38,857 nt of DNA from Nanobdellota archaeon. GTDB taxonomy: Archaea; Nanobdellota; Nanobdellia; Parvarchaeales; Parvarchaeaceae. Location of the stretch: the NCBI GenBank assembly GCA_021802505.1, contig JAJZXE010000007.1, forward strand, positions 1 through 38,857, written 5' to 3'. The stretch's first letter is position 1. Each line of letters starts with the position of its first letter. Under the pieces are notes generated by a model that was not told the DNA's origin, ran no database searches, and saw only the letters and a program-made list of their open reading frames with translations. Made by a program: the position numbers and the translations under genes. Below are positions 16,518 to 24,364 of this stretch, piece by piece.

Positions 16518-18369
16518 GGAACTTGCAAAAGGGCAGAGGGCAATAAGTGTTACCGAGTTCTTTGAAAAGAACAGACACTTGCTAGGGTTTGACAACAAAC
16601 AGAAGGCATTGCTTACCTGCGTAAAGGAAGCAGTGGACAATTCACTGGATGCATGCGAAGAACTAGGACACATGCAGGAGAAGAACAAGGAAAAAGTCAC
16701 TCTTCCGGAAATAACGATAGAGGTAAAGGCGTTAAGCGACAATTATCAGCTGTTGGACGAAAAACAGAGCGTCGGGCAAATGATCGTTAGAAAAAATGAA
16801 TTCACAGTAATATACAAAGGGAAGAGCCAGTCGAAGCAGATCAGGGGCGGAAAGCTTTCACTGTCGTTTGATGATGTAACATTTGATATATCCGAAAACA
16901 ATGACAAACTTTCCGTTTTAATGAACGGCCAGCAGTTGAGACTGAAGAAAAACGCGCCGATATTCCTCATTAAGATAACGGACAACGGGCCCGGGATAAT
17001 TTCTTCAAAAATACCGGACATATTCGGAAGGATGCTGTACGGCAGCAAGTTCCAGTCAATGCGGCAGAGCAGGGGCCAGCAGGGTATAGGGATACATTCC
17101 GCGGTGCTTTATTCTCAGTTGACTACCGGCAAACCGGCAAAAATAATCTCAAAGGTAAAGAGCATTAAAAAAGCAAAGATGATGAAAGTACAGATAAACA
17201 TATTAAAGAATGAACCTGAAATATTGGAGGAAAGCGATGAAGATTACCCTTACGAATCAGGGACAAGCATAGAACTAGAGATAGAAGGTCTGTACTTGAG
17301 CGGCAATAAAGGATTAGACGAATACGTGAGAAGAACCTCCCTCGTTAATCCGCATGCGGCTATAATTTATATAAATCCGAACGGCGAAAAAATCACCTAT
17401 AAACGAGTGATAGACTCATTGCCAAAGGAGCCGTTATCCATAAAACCTCATCCAGAAGGGCTAGAAATAGGGATATTCATGCGCATTCTGAAGAATTCGA
17501 CGGAGAGAACGGTTTCTTCTGTCCTGGAAAACGAGCTTTCAAGGGTCAGCAGGGCCGTCGCAGAGCAGACTTTAAAGAGCGTAGGAATAGACGGAAAGAC
17601 AAAGCCGCAGGAAATCGACAGGGCACAGGCGAATTCGATACTGAAAACCTTGCAATCCCTAGATCTGATGCGCCCACAGACGGATTGTTTATCCCCCATC
17701 GGAGGAGAGGAGCTGGAAAAAAGTTTAAAGAAGGAATATTCTCCGGAGTTTGTGAAATCCGTCACGAGAAGGCCGGAAGTCTACAGGGGCATGCCTTTCC
17801 AGATAGAAGTTGCGGTGGCATACGGCGGCAGCATACAATCCGACAGGGCTATTTTAATGAGGTTTGCAAACAAGATCCCTCTGTTGTTTGATTCATCATC
17901 GTGCGCGCTGACCCAGAGTTTTTTGGGTGTGGACTATGCAAGGTACGGTTTAAAGGTCGAGAACAAAGTTCCGATAGGACCGCTGGTATTTATAATTCAC
18001 ATAGCCTCAGTCTGGGTTCCTTACACGAATGAAAGCAAGAATTCCGTTGCCAGTTATCCCGTGATAACCAAAGAGATAAAACTAGCGCTGCAGGAGCTTG
18101 TAAGGACGCTCTCTGTATTCCTGAACAGAAAGCATAAAAGCAGTCTGTTCCAGGAAAGGATAAGTCTTTTCGACAAGTACGGGATAGAACTGGCGTATTC
18201 GCTCTCAAAATTGACGGACATGGATGAAAAGAAAATAAAAGCAAAGATAGAGAGTCTTCTGGATAAAAAGAAGGAGGAGGTGAAAGCCAACGTTGAAGAA
18301 AGTCTCAGCAGAGGGGATGTCATCTCAAGCAAGATAGAATCAGATACGTCTTCCGGAGAAGAGGAGTAA
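16504..18369 (+). CDS. top6B: DNA topoisomerase VI subunit B
   Basis: 621 residues. The GHKL ATPase shows KEAVDNSLDACEE (catalytic Glu42, Mg-binding Asn46), DNGPGI and GQQGIG. A helix-2-turn-helix region and the transducer domain follow. A 40-residue acidic, Ser-rich C-terminal tail ends the protein. Binding of ATP dimerises the subunit and drives passage of one duplex through the other, relaxing and decatenating DNA. It overlaps the KH gene by 14 nt and is followed 1 nt later by top6A, so the two subunits are made from one mRNA. Confidence 0.95.
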   Translation: MEIAEELAKGQRAISVTEFFEKNRHLLGFDNKQKALLTCVKEAVDNSLDACEELGHMQEKNKEKVTLPEITIEVKALSDNYQLLDEKQSVGQMIVRKNEFTVIYKGKSQSKQIRGGKLSLSFDDVTFDISENNDKLSVLMNGQQLRLKKNAPIFLIKITDNGPGIISSKIPDIFGRMLYGSKFQSMRQSRGQQGIGIHSAVLYSQLTTGKPAKIISKVKSIKKAKMMKVQINILKNEPEILEESDEDYPYESGTSIELEIEGLYLSGNKGLDEYVRRTSLVNPHAAIIYINPNGEKITYKRVIDSLPKEPLSIKPHPEGLEIGIFMRILKNSTERTVSSVLENELSRVSRAVAEQTLKSVGIDGKTKPQEIDRAQANSILKTLQSLDLMRPQTDCLSPIGGEELEKSLKKEYSPEFVKSVTRRPEVYRGMPFQIEVAVAYGGSIQSDRAILMRFANKIPLLFDSSSCALTQSFLGVDYARYGLKVENKVPIGPLVFIIHIASVWVPYTNESKNSVASYPVITKEIKLALQELVRTLSVFLNRKHKSSLFQERISLFDKYGIELAYSLSKLTDMDEKKIKAKIESLLDKKKEEVKANVEESLSRGDVISSKIESDTSSGEEE

Positions 18370-18370
18370 T

Positions 18371-19474
18371 ATGGACAGCAAAGAAATAGAACAGTCAAGA
18401 AAGAAGAGGATCGAAGTCCTTGAGAGTTTGGGGAAGGAAGTCTACAGGCAGATTGAAAAGGGCGAGAACCCGTATCTGACTCTGCCGGTGAGAGGGCTGT
18501 CAAACGTAACGTATAACAAGGAAAGCAGGATGATCACCCTCGGAAGCGGTTTATCAAGAAGGTACTTTTTGAATGTCGGCCACGTTAGGAAGTTTATACA
18601 GACGATGGCAATGGCTGCCGTCAGCAGGGAGCTGATAAAAAACGACAAGCATACCAGCCTGAGGTCCGCGTTTTACCAGGTCAGAAGGACAATACCCGGT
18701 ACGAAGATAGACGTTGTAGACGACCAGATTGAGACAAACAAGGCAATCGAGGACCTGGAGTTGATAACCGATCTTACAAGAGAGCAGTTGCATATAAATG
18801 CAAATAAGAACGGTGCGGTCGCCGGCGAGGTTATAGTCGAAGACAGGGGAGACATAATAGACTGGTCGAAGATGGGCAGCGGAGGATGGGCCGTTCCGAG
18901 CAACGTAGAAGAATTGATATTCAAAAAAATCGACGCAAAATTCATCATCTACATGGAGAAGGCCACTATCTGGGACAGGTTAAATGAGGACAAGGCGTGG
19001 AGGAAGCTGCACTGCGTAATAATAGCAAGTCAGGGCCAGGCGACAAGGGGCATCCGTAGATTGCTGCAGAGACTTAGCAGGGAGCACAATCTTCCCGTTT
19101 ATGTACTGACAGACGGCGATATCTGGGGAGTGTACATATACTCAGCCATAAAGTTTGGTTCAATTGCGCTCGCCCACGTTTCCGATAAACTTTCATTGCC
19201 CGAGGCAAAGTTCATGGGATTGACGATGGAAGACATAGACAAATACGGGTTGAGGAGACACCTGATAAAGTTTAAGGATGTCGATATTGCAAGAATAAAG
19301 CAGATAAAGAACTACGACTGGTTTAAAAACAACAAGCAGTGGATGGAAGAACTGAGCAAGATGGAAAAGCTGGGGGCGAAGGTTGAATTGGATGCGTTTA
19401 CCGCCAAGGGTCTGTCGTTTATGACGGAAACTTACCTTCCCGAAAAATTAAAGGAAAAAGACTTTCTGGACTGA
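18371..19474 (+). CDS. top6A: DNA topoisomerase VI subunit A (Spo11 homologue)
   Basis: 367 residues. The CAP (5Y-CAP) domain has the SLRSAFYQVRRT motif, in which Tyr102 is the expected DNA-cleaving tyrosine; many archaeal enzymes have YY here, and this one has FY as in eukaryotic Spo11. The Toprim domain follows with MEKATIWDRL (acidic Glu) and LTDGDIWG (DXD, Mg binding). Together with Top6B it forms the A2B2 type IIB topoisomerase. Ribosome binding is favoured by GAGGAG directly before the start. Confidence 0.95.
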   Translation: MDSKEIEQSRKKRIEVLESLGKEVYRQIEKGENPYLTLPVRGLSNVTYNKESRMITLGSGLSRRYFLNVGHVRKFIQTMAMAAVSRELIKNDKHTSLRSAFYQVRRTIPGTKIDVVDDQIETNKAIEDLELITDLTREQLHINANKNGAVAGEVIVEDRGDIIDWSKMGSGGWAVPSNVEELIFKKIDAKFIIYMEKATIWDRLNEDKAWRKLHCVIIASQGQATRGIRRLLQRLSREHNLPVYVLTDGDIWGVYIYSAIKFGSIALAHVSDKLSLPEAKFMGLTMEDIDKYGLRRHLIKFKDVDIARIKQIKNYDWFKNNKQWMEELSKMEKLGAKVELDAFTAKGLSFMTETYLPEKLKEKDFLD

Positions 19475-19480
19475 TTTTAA

Positions 19481-19786
19481 TCATATACCCAGTTCTGCCC
19501 TTGCTTCGTCGGTCATTTTATCCTTTGTCCACGGCGGATCAAAAGTTATGTCTAGATCAACCTTCGTGGCTCCTGAAAAATCTGCGACCTTGCCTTTTAT
19601 GTCCTCTACCAGATAATCGGTTACCGGACAGAATGGAGAGGTAAGCGTCATGAGTATCCTGACTTCCGTTCCGTTTATTTCTATTTTGTATATCAACCCT
19701 AAATCGTAGATGTTTGCCGGTATCTCCGGGTCAAAGCACTGTTTTAATCCCTTTATAACATCTTCTTCCCTGACGTTTACTTCCAT
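19481..19786 (-). CDS. MIP18/DUF59 family protein, SufT-like Fe-S assembly factor
   Basis: 101 residues covering the whole DUF59 domain: CFDPEIPANIYDLGLIY, then MTLTSPFCPVTDYL with the conserved Cys, and DITFDPPWTKDKMTDEARAELGI at the C-terminus. Relatives (SufT, PaaD, CIA2) help mature iron-sulfur proteins. The stand-alone archaeal form fits SufT. Fe-S clients such as Elp3 are encoded nearby, but the link is only inference. A TATA-like AAATATTTAAATA lies at 19806-19818 on the opposite side. Confidence 0.85.
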   Translation of the reverse strand: MEVNVREEDVIKGLKQCFDPEIPANIYDLGLIYKIEINGTEVRILMTLTSPFCPVTDYLVEDIKGKVADFSGATKVDLDITFDPPWTKDKMTDEARAELGI

Positions 19787-19834
19787 CCTACTTTTTTTAT
19801 CCTTCTTATTTAAATATTTTATAACGGCGTTATA

Positions 19835-20710
19835 CTAGATAAAGCTTATCAGGAAATATAACCCTATAAAAAGGAACTGCATGGGGCCTATAGCCGCCAT
19901 AGCCGGATACGCCTTTCCTTTTTTCCCGAAAAATAATATTATTGACAGGCCGAGAACGGCTCCGATCACCGCAAAAATACCCGATGTTAGATTGTAGTGC
20001 AGGAAAAACTCGTTTGCGAGTATCGCTGGAAAGGCCATGTCTCCTCCCCCTAAAAAAACCTCCGCCTTCTTTGTTTTCCTTGCCATAAGCGATATTCCCC
20101 CGAAAGAGCTACCGGAAAAGGTTTTTGCGAGCGTTATCATGTGCTTCGTTACAAACACAGAAATGTAATCGTAGACGCTTATTATTGCTATCAATATCAA
20201 TGCCGTAGTTATGTTCAGATACAGCGATATTATGGCGGATATGGATACAAATAAAAGGATGTTAAGCACGTCCTTTCCGTATTTTCCCGCGTACCTGAAA
20301 TAATATATCGTAAACAGCACGGGCAGGACGTAAACCAGCAGGGACAACAACGCCAATTCAATGCCGGTAGAATTTACATTTCCATGCAGCGGGAAGACAT
20401 AGATGTCTAATAGCAAAAGATCGAAGAAGCCGTACATCACAAAAAGGAACAGTATCACTATGAGTATATTTATTATTCTTATTTTCTTGTATTTTACAAG
20501 AAGGAGGATGATGGCTGTGGGGATCAGCAGTCCCGCCAGTACCAGATACAAAAGGTAGTAAAACGGAGAAACAGAGGCGTAGTTAATGCCGGTCTGCGAT
20601 GAAATCGTAGAAAATAATTTTGAATTAAAACCTGCAAAAATCTCGCTGGCTATGAGCACCGCTGTAAAAATAATCAAAAGCACTACCGCCAGTTTGATGT
20701 TTGTTTTCAT
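19835..20710 (-). CDS. Presenilin/signal-peptide-peptidase-type intramembrane aspartyl protease
   Basis: 291 residues with about nine transmembrane helices. The two catalytic motifs of the A22 family are visible: YDYISVF in one helix and GGGDMAFP (GXGD) in a later one, with the active-site Asp in each. The PAL motif near the C-terminus is replaced by a GPMQF stretch, so it is a variant. Archaeal members (PSH) cleave helices within the membrane, for example signal peptide remnants. Substrates here are unknown. A TATA-like ACAATTAAAAGG is about 25 bp before the ATG, within the short gap from the upstream ATPase gene. Confidence 0.8.
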   Translation of the reverse strand: MKTNIKLAVVLLIIFTAVLIASEIFAGFNSKLFSTISSQTGINYASVSPFYYLLYLVLAGLLIPTAIILLLVKYKKIRIINILIVILFLFVMYGFFDLLLLDIYVFPLHGNVNSTGIELALLSLLVYVLPVLFTIYYFRYAGKYGKDVLNILLFVSISAIISLYLNITTALILIAIISVYDYISVFVTKHMITLAKTFSGSSFGGISLMARKTKKAEVFLGGGDMAFPAILANEFFLHYNLTSGIFAVIGAVLGLSIILFFGKKGKAYPAMAAIGPMQFLFIGLYFLISFI

Positions 20711-20750
20711 ACCTATGTTCGCCTCTTATCCTTTTAATTGTTTGCCTAAA

Positions 20751-21413
20751 TTATATTATGCTGTTTGTTTTCTGGTCATATAATGCGGAGCATATCAGCA
20801 GCGCAATCCGGGGATTACCCCTTGATTTTTTGTATATCTTCTCGTATTCCACCTGTGTAAACGGCTCGAGAGACTCTGACTTTGTGCTTCTTACGGTGTT
20901 TAACCGGTTGATTATTATCTGCTTGATATCCTCTCTGGACAGTCCATCCAGTTCGTATCTTTTGAATTTTTTGTTCTGCTTCTCTAGTTCTTTTTCTACT
21001 CCTTCTATTCGGTTTTCAACAAGTATTATCGCGGCTTTCTGTCCGAGATTATACAGCAGATCTATAACGCGCTGCTGGTTAAAGTTATCCAGCATTTCTA
21101 TGTTGTTAAAGTCGTCCAGCACTACTACGAGTCTTTTGGAGGTGTTTATGTTTATATTTCGTATCTTATTATAAACCGCCGGAGTGAACTCCTCCTTGAT
21201 GATTTCTACATTGCTTGATTTTTTTAGTTCTTTTTCTATGGTTCCCAAAAGAGTGCTTTTTCCCGTTCCGGGTGCACCCTTGATCACTACTATGCCGCCA
21301 TACCCTATTGCCTCGTTTATAAGTATAAGAACCTCGATGCGTTCGTTTACTCTGTCTACCACCACATCATCGTTTGAGTACGTTATGCTTATAAAAGGGT
21401 TGGAGCCTGCCAT
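20751..21413 (-). CDS. Small AAA+ ATPase, Cdc6/Orc1-like core
   Basis: About 220 residues. It has Walker A GAPGTGKST and Walker B RLVVVLDDFNN, a sensor-like AAIILVENR strand, and a C-terminal region with SREDIKQIIINRLNTVR and KKSRGNPRIALLICSAL resembling the lid of ORC/STAND-type ATPases. No winged-helix is present, so it is shorter than true Cdc6/Orc1. The start at 21413 (MAGSNPF) was chosen because a TATA box (CTATAAATAG, 21442-21451) lies between it and the longer alternative starts at 21476/21485. Role unknown; possibly a regulatory or chaperone-type ATPase. Confidence 0.7.
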   Translation of the reverse strand: MAGSNPFISITYSNDDVVVDRVNERIEVLILINEAIGYGGIVVIKGAPGTGKSTLLGTIEKELKKSSNVEIIKEEFTPAVYNKIRNININTSKRLVVVLDDFNNIEMLDNFNQQRVIDLLYNLGQKAAIILVENRIEGVEKELEKQNKKFKRYELDGLSREDIKQIIINRLNTVRSTKSESLEPFTQVEYEKIYKKSRGNPRIALLICSALYDQKTNSII

Positions 21414-21441
21414 GAACAATAAAAAGATATGATAAAGTATA

Positions 21442-21451
21442 CTATTTATAG
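21442..21451 (-). promoter_or_regulatory. TATA box of the AAA+ ATPase gene
   Basis: CTATAAATAG on the minus strand is centred 33 bp before the ATG at 21413, so transcription should start within about 7 nt of that ATG. It rules out the upstream in-frame ATGs. Confidence 0.55.
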
Positions 21452-21498
21452 TTTTAGAATCAAATGATTTAAACATAAAATGCATTACCTTTAATGCA

Positions 21499-21572
21499 GC
21501 CCTCGTAGTTTAGCTTGGACAGAATACCGGTTTCCTAAACCGGGCACCCAGGTTCAAATCCTGGCGAGGGCA
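21499..21572 (+). tRNA. tRNA-Arg (anticodon CCT)
   Basis: The acceptor stem GCCCTCG pairs with CGAGGGC, the anticodon stem CCGGT/ACCGG encloses loop TTCCTAA with anticodon CCT, and the T arm CCAGG/CCTGG carries TTCAAAT. The discriminator is A, CCA is not encoded and no intron is seen. A TATA-like GATTTAAAC at 21466-21474 is 29 bp upstream. It is divergent from the AAA+ ATPase gene. Confidence 0.95.
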
Positions 21573-21625
21573 ACTTATATAAACTCTTTTATTAATGGGG
21601 GTTGTAATTAAATCAGGGCTAATCT

Positions 21626-22078
21626 ATGCTGGACAGCGTTTTGACAAAAGATCATGAAAGGATAGATAAATATCTCGGTGAATTCCTGCTTTCCCTTTCG
21701 TCTAAGCCTGATTTTAAAAAATTAGAAGTCATAATTTCCTCGCTTAGGAATCACATGTTTTGGGAGGAGGAGCATCTTTTTCCGGAGGTATTTGAAGACA
21801 ACAAATTGAGGATACAGGGGTTGGAAGCGGAGCACGGGGCCATAACAAAGCTTTTACTCGAAATAAAAAGACTGATAGCCGTTAACGATACTGGGGGGGC
21901 GAAGAAAAAAACCGAAGCTGTAATCCGCGTCCTGAAAGGGCACAACGACGCGGAAGAGGGTTATATCTACCTTGAACTGGATAAACTCAAAGACGAGCGG
22001 CAATCGGCACTTCTTGCCAAGGAATTAGAGCATGCTTCCGCACCTTCGGACTGGGTGTGCAAGGTATTAAGAGGATAA
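21626..22078 (+). CDS. Hemerythrin HHE-domain protein
   Basis: 150 residues forming one four-helix HHE domain. Metal ligands are visible in order: DHERI near the start, HMFWEEEHLFPE, EHGAI and GHNDAEEGYIY. Relatives bind a di-iron centre and sense or buffer oxygen, NO or iron. The tail (AKELEHASAPSDWVC) ends with a Cys. It stands alone after tRNA-Arg. A role in oxygen or metal stress is inferred from the family. Confidence 0.85.
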   Translation: MLDSVLTKDHERIDKYLGEFLLSLSSKPDFKKLEVIISSLRNHMFWEEEHLFPEVFEDNKLRIQGLEAEHGAITKLLLEIKRLIAVNDTGGAKKKTEAVIRVLKGHNDAEEGYIYLELDKLKDERQSALLAKELEHASAPSDWVCKVLRG

Positions 22079-22124
22079 CTTTCCGGCAAAAGTATTTATA
22101 ACTGTTTCATTCTCAGTTCTATTT

Positions 22125-22856
22125 ATGATGCGGGATGAGAAAAGATCTATGCTTGATGATCTACTTGATAAAAGGTATATAACGACCTCTGACAGTGAAA
22201 TATTGAATGTTCTGATGGAGAATGAAGACCTAAAGATTTTGCAGTCCAAAGACACGTTTAATTGGTATGAAAACACGGGAAAAACGGAGCATATTCTTTC
22301 AATGAAGACAAGTAAAAACCTGACTTATTTTGATGAACGCCTGGATCTTTTTCTGGTAGACAGAGAAAAACTCAAGGAAACGGGCAACTCGTACGCAGTA
22401 TCCGCAGGTTTAGTCATGCTGCCTTTCTCGAAAAAGAATTCGATACCCGATTTAAACGGATTAAATCTGTCCGTGGTTGAGGACAACGGTGAAATCGATC
22501 TTAAGGGTTACTCGCTTATAAAATCCGAACGCTATCTCGAATACCCGAATTCAAGTGAAGAACGGGGGAATCTTAACAAGACTGTTCTTGCTAGATTATT
22601 CAACAAAAAAGAAAATAAAGGCAGGACCATAGTGTATAGACGGACTATCTATGGAAATAAAATAGCGGGTTCAAGGATATACTCGCTTGAAAATGGCGCA
22701 TTAAAAATTTTGGATAAGGCCAAAAACCAAAGGTTAATGGATTTTATGGGCGCAATAGACTACTGGCACGACAATAAATTAAAGGAAGGCGGTGCAAAAT
22801 TAGAAAAATTCGGTACGGGTTTAAATGTTCCTTCTTACATGTCCCTGTACTATTAA
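22125..22856 (+). CDS. Protein of unknown function (243 residues)
   Basis: A soluble, highly charged protein; no family recognised. The N-terminal 35 residues are helical and acidic (LDDLLDKRYITTSDSEILNV). The rest looks alpha/beta with strands such as YAVSAGLVMLPF and RTIVYRRTIYGNKIAGSRIYSL. No catalytic signature, signal peptide or membrane segment is seen. A TATA-like GTATTTATAAC at 22091-22100 is about 29 bp before the ATG, consistent with leaderless transcription. The 3' end overlaps the convergent SWIM gene by 4 nt. Confidence 0.6.
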   Translation: MMRDEKRSMLDDLLDKRYITTSDSEILNVLMENEDLKILQSKDTFNWYENTGKTEHILSMKTSKNLTYFDERLDLFLVDREKLKETGNSYAVSAGLVMLPFSKKNSIPDLNGLNLSVVEDNGEIDLKGYSLIKSERYLEYPNSSEERGNLNKTVLARLFNKKENKGRTIVYRRTIYGNKIAGSRIYSLENGALKILDKAKNQRLMDFMGAIDYWHDNKLKEGGAKLEKFGTGLNVPSYMSLYY

Positions 22857-23140
22857 TCAATCTTCAAATTGCCGTTTTTCAAGGCAATATTGACGGCTAT
22901 TATGTGCGAGCATAATTTGTCCTGCAGAGTGTACCACTTGCAGTCGCACTGCCACCTTTTACTGTCGGGTTTTTCATCAAAGTACATTACATTATGGAGT
23001 TCATTGTCGCCCTGCACCAGAAAGGAAAGATGTTTCTGCGTTTTATAGTCAAGCTTAACAGAGCCTGAAAGTCTTATTCCCTTTATGTAAAGCTTTCCGT
23101 CTTTTTTCAAATCGCCGTCATCCAGCAGTACAAGCTTCAT
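22853..23140 (-). CDS. SWIM zinc-finger protein
   Basis: 95 residues. The C-terminal half has the SWIM pattern Cys-X-Cys-X9-Cys-X-His (CDCKWYTLQDKLCSH), which binds zinc and is used for DNA or protein contact. The N-terminal part is a small beta-rich segment with LSFLVQGDNELHNVMYFD. Stand-alone short SWIM proteins occur in Archaea, including as partners of recombination proteins, but nothing here shows the partner. It is convergent with the 243-residue gene and divergent from the RNase P RNA gene. Confidence 0.75.
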   Translation of the reverse strand: MKLVLLDDGDLKKDGKLYIKGIRLSGSVKLDYKTQKHLSFLVQGDNELHNVMYFDEKPDSKRWQCDCKWYTLQDKLCSHIIAVNIALKNGNLKID

Positions 23141-23175
23141 AACAAATTATTAAAAGCAGATTGCTATATATAATA

Positions 23176-23455
23176 GCGGTATTGTATACAACAGACCATC
23201 AAAGGAGGAAGTCCGTTCACCTTTAAAACTGAAGTGCAGTAATGCATCGCTGTAAAAGGCGGGCAACTGAGCAGAAACGATACCCGTTTCCAGCGCCGAA
23301 AGATGATGCGCAGGCTGATTGCTGGGAAAGGGATGAAACGGCAGTCCTTCAGGGTGCAAACCGGTATTCCGGCGCTTAGTCGAATGTTGTTGCAACTCAC
23401 AAAGAAGCCTTGAAATAGGTGGAGAGTTGACAAAAAACGGGCTATTCAATACCGC
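23176..23455 (+). ncRNA. rnpB: RNase P RNA
   Basis: No ORF explains this stretch. It has the conserved blocks of RNase P RNA in order: GGAGGAAGTCC (23204-23214; family GAGGAAAGTCC), GCAACTGAGCAGAAAC (CR II/III), GGTGCAAACC (CR IV), AGTCGAATGTTGTTGC (family AGATGAATGACTGCC) and ACAAAAAACGGGCTA (family ACAGAACCCGGCTTA). The ends pair perfectly as helix P1: GCGGTATTG (23176-23184) with CAATACCGC (23447-23455), which fixes the gene borders and a length of about 280 nt. A TATA-like TTATTAAAAG near 23148-23157 is at the right distance. The RNA is the catalytic subunit that trims tRNA 5' leaders; the protein subunit Rnp4 is encoded at 8.5 kb. A second copy of its last 85 bp lies at 24250-24334. Confidence 0.88.
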
Positions 23456-23470
23456 AATCCAATTAAATTC

Positions 23471-23506
23471 AAAAAGTTTACAATTAAAACAACTGGCAAA
23501 CTTTTT
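23471..23506. promoter_or_regulatory. Inverted repeat and TATA region before mntA
   Basis: AAAAAGTTT (23471-23479) and AAACTTTTT (23498-23506) are perfect 9-bp inverted arms 18 nt apart. The second arm runs into a TATA-like CTTTTTATCT centred 28 bp before the ATG at 23532. It may be an autoregulatory operator, or the T-run may end the rnpB transcript. Confidence 0.4.
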
Positions 23507-23531
23507 ATCTGTTCAATATCATGTAAATAAT

Positions 23532-23843
23532 ATGGAAGAGACTGAATCTCAATTACCGCCAAGAATAAATGAAATAGCCGCAAAGATAACACCAATACTC
23601 AAAAAATACGGGGTTGTGAGCGCAGCAATATTTGGATCGTTTGCGAGAGGAGAGGAAAAAGAAAATAGTGACTTGGATATACTTGTTGCATTCAAGGACG
23701 GAAAAACCCCAGGAATAAACTATGTGCATATGTGGCTGGAGTTGAAAGAGGCTACGGGAAGAGAAGTAGACCTGGTTTCTTATAATTTTATACACCCCTT
23801 ATTGAAAAAGTACATTCTATCCGAACAGATAAAGATATTATGA
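23532..23843 (+). CDS. mntA: MntA-type minimal nucleotidyltransferase antitoxin
   Basis: 103 residues. The nucleotidyltransferase signature GSX10DXD is exact: Gly35-Ser36, ten residues, then Asp47-Leu-Asp49; a third acidic residue is in REVDLVSY. In the characterised MntA-HepT pair, this enzyme adds AMP units to a tyrosine of the HEPN toxin and so silences it. The start at 23532 was preferred over an upstream ATG at 23427, which lies inside the RNase P RNA gene. It overlaps hepT by 4 nt. The whole pair is inserted between two copies of the RNase P RNA 3' end. Confidence 0.85.
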   Translation: MEETESQLPPRINEIAAKITPILKKYGVVSAAIFGSFARGEEKENSDLDILVAFKDGKTPGINYVHMWLELKEATGREVDLVSYNFIHPLLKKYILSEQIKIL

Positions 23844-24181
23844 GAGAACAAGAAGTTTATATATCAGAGATATATAATGCCTTAAAAAGGGCATCGGATC
23901 AGCTTAAAAATGTTTCATTGGACGCATTTATGGATTCTAGAGATAAACAGGATATAGTCATACGCAATTTGGAGATAGCTGGAGAAGCCGTAAACCAGCT
24001 TCTGAATCATTTTCCCGACATGAAAGCAAACTCAAAAATAAATTGGTCGGATCTTATAGCTCTTAGAAACATCATAGCGCATCAATATTTTAGAATTGAT
24101 TATGAGGTAATATACAAGATAGTAGTAGAAACTCTGCCTTCATTAATACCAGAGATCAAAAAACTGCTTCCGAAGACTTAA
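23840..24181 (+). CDS. hepT: HepT-type HEPN ribonuclease toxin (DUF86)
   Basis: 113 residues, all helical. It carries the canonical HEPN toxin motif RX4HXY as RNIIAHQY (Arg76, His81, Tyr83): Arg and His are the RNase active site, and Tyr is the residue that MntA AMPylates in studied systems. The ATG overlaps mntA by 4 nt, as usual for the pair. It is therefore expected to be an active, regulated toxin; the RNA target is unknown. The following 68 bp hold nothing recognisable before the duplicated RNase P RNA 3' end. Confidence 0.87.
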   Translation: MREQEVYISEIYNALKRASDQLKNVSLDAFMDSRDKQDIVIRNLEIAGEAVNQLLNHFPDMKANSKINWSDLIALRNIIAHQYFRIDYEVIYKIVVETLPSLIPEIKKLLPKT

Positions 24182-24249
24182 GCCGTTATTTGACCGTTGT
24201 CTGATTATGTAAGTTTTAATGTATTCCATTTATCTGATAACTATTCAGT

Positions 24250-24334
24250 GCTTGGTCGAATGTTGTTGCGCTTTACTTAGAGACTTTGAAATAAGCGGAG
24301 AGTTGACAAAAAACGGGCTATTCAATACCGCAAT
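24250..24334 (+). repeat. Second copy of the RNase P RNA 3' end
   Basis: These 85 bp align without gaps to 23374-23458 of the RNase P RNA gene. The first 20 bp differ at one site (TTAGTC/TTGGTC), the middle of about 16 bp has diverged, and the last 38 bp, from GGAGAGTTGAC to the end of P1, are identical. There is no 5' part of the gene before it, so it cannot make RNase P RNA. In the diverged middle it can still form its own hairpin (CGCTT with AAGCG). Together with the intact copy it brackets the mntA-hepT pair as a direct repeat. Confidence 0.9.
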
Positions 24335-24364
24335 TTATTTAAGCAGAGAGGTAATAGAATAAAA

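Noticed and set aside
21414-21485. Longer start for the AAA+ ATPase
   Set aside because: A good TATA box lies between the longer starts and the chosen ATG.
23427-23531. Upstream extension of mntA (35 extra residues)
   Set aside because: It begins inside the 3' end of the RNase P RNA gene, and MntA homologues start near the residue encoded at 23532.
23374-24334. CRISPR array or transposon terminal repeats
   Set aside because: Only two copies, each clearly the end of an RNase P RNA gene; no spacers, inverted ends or transposase.
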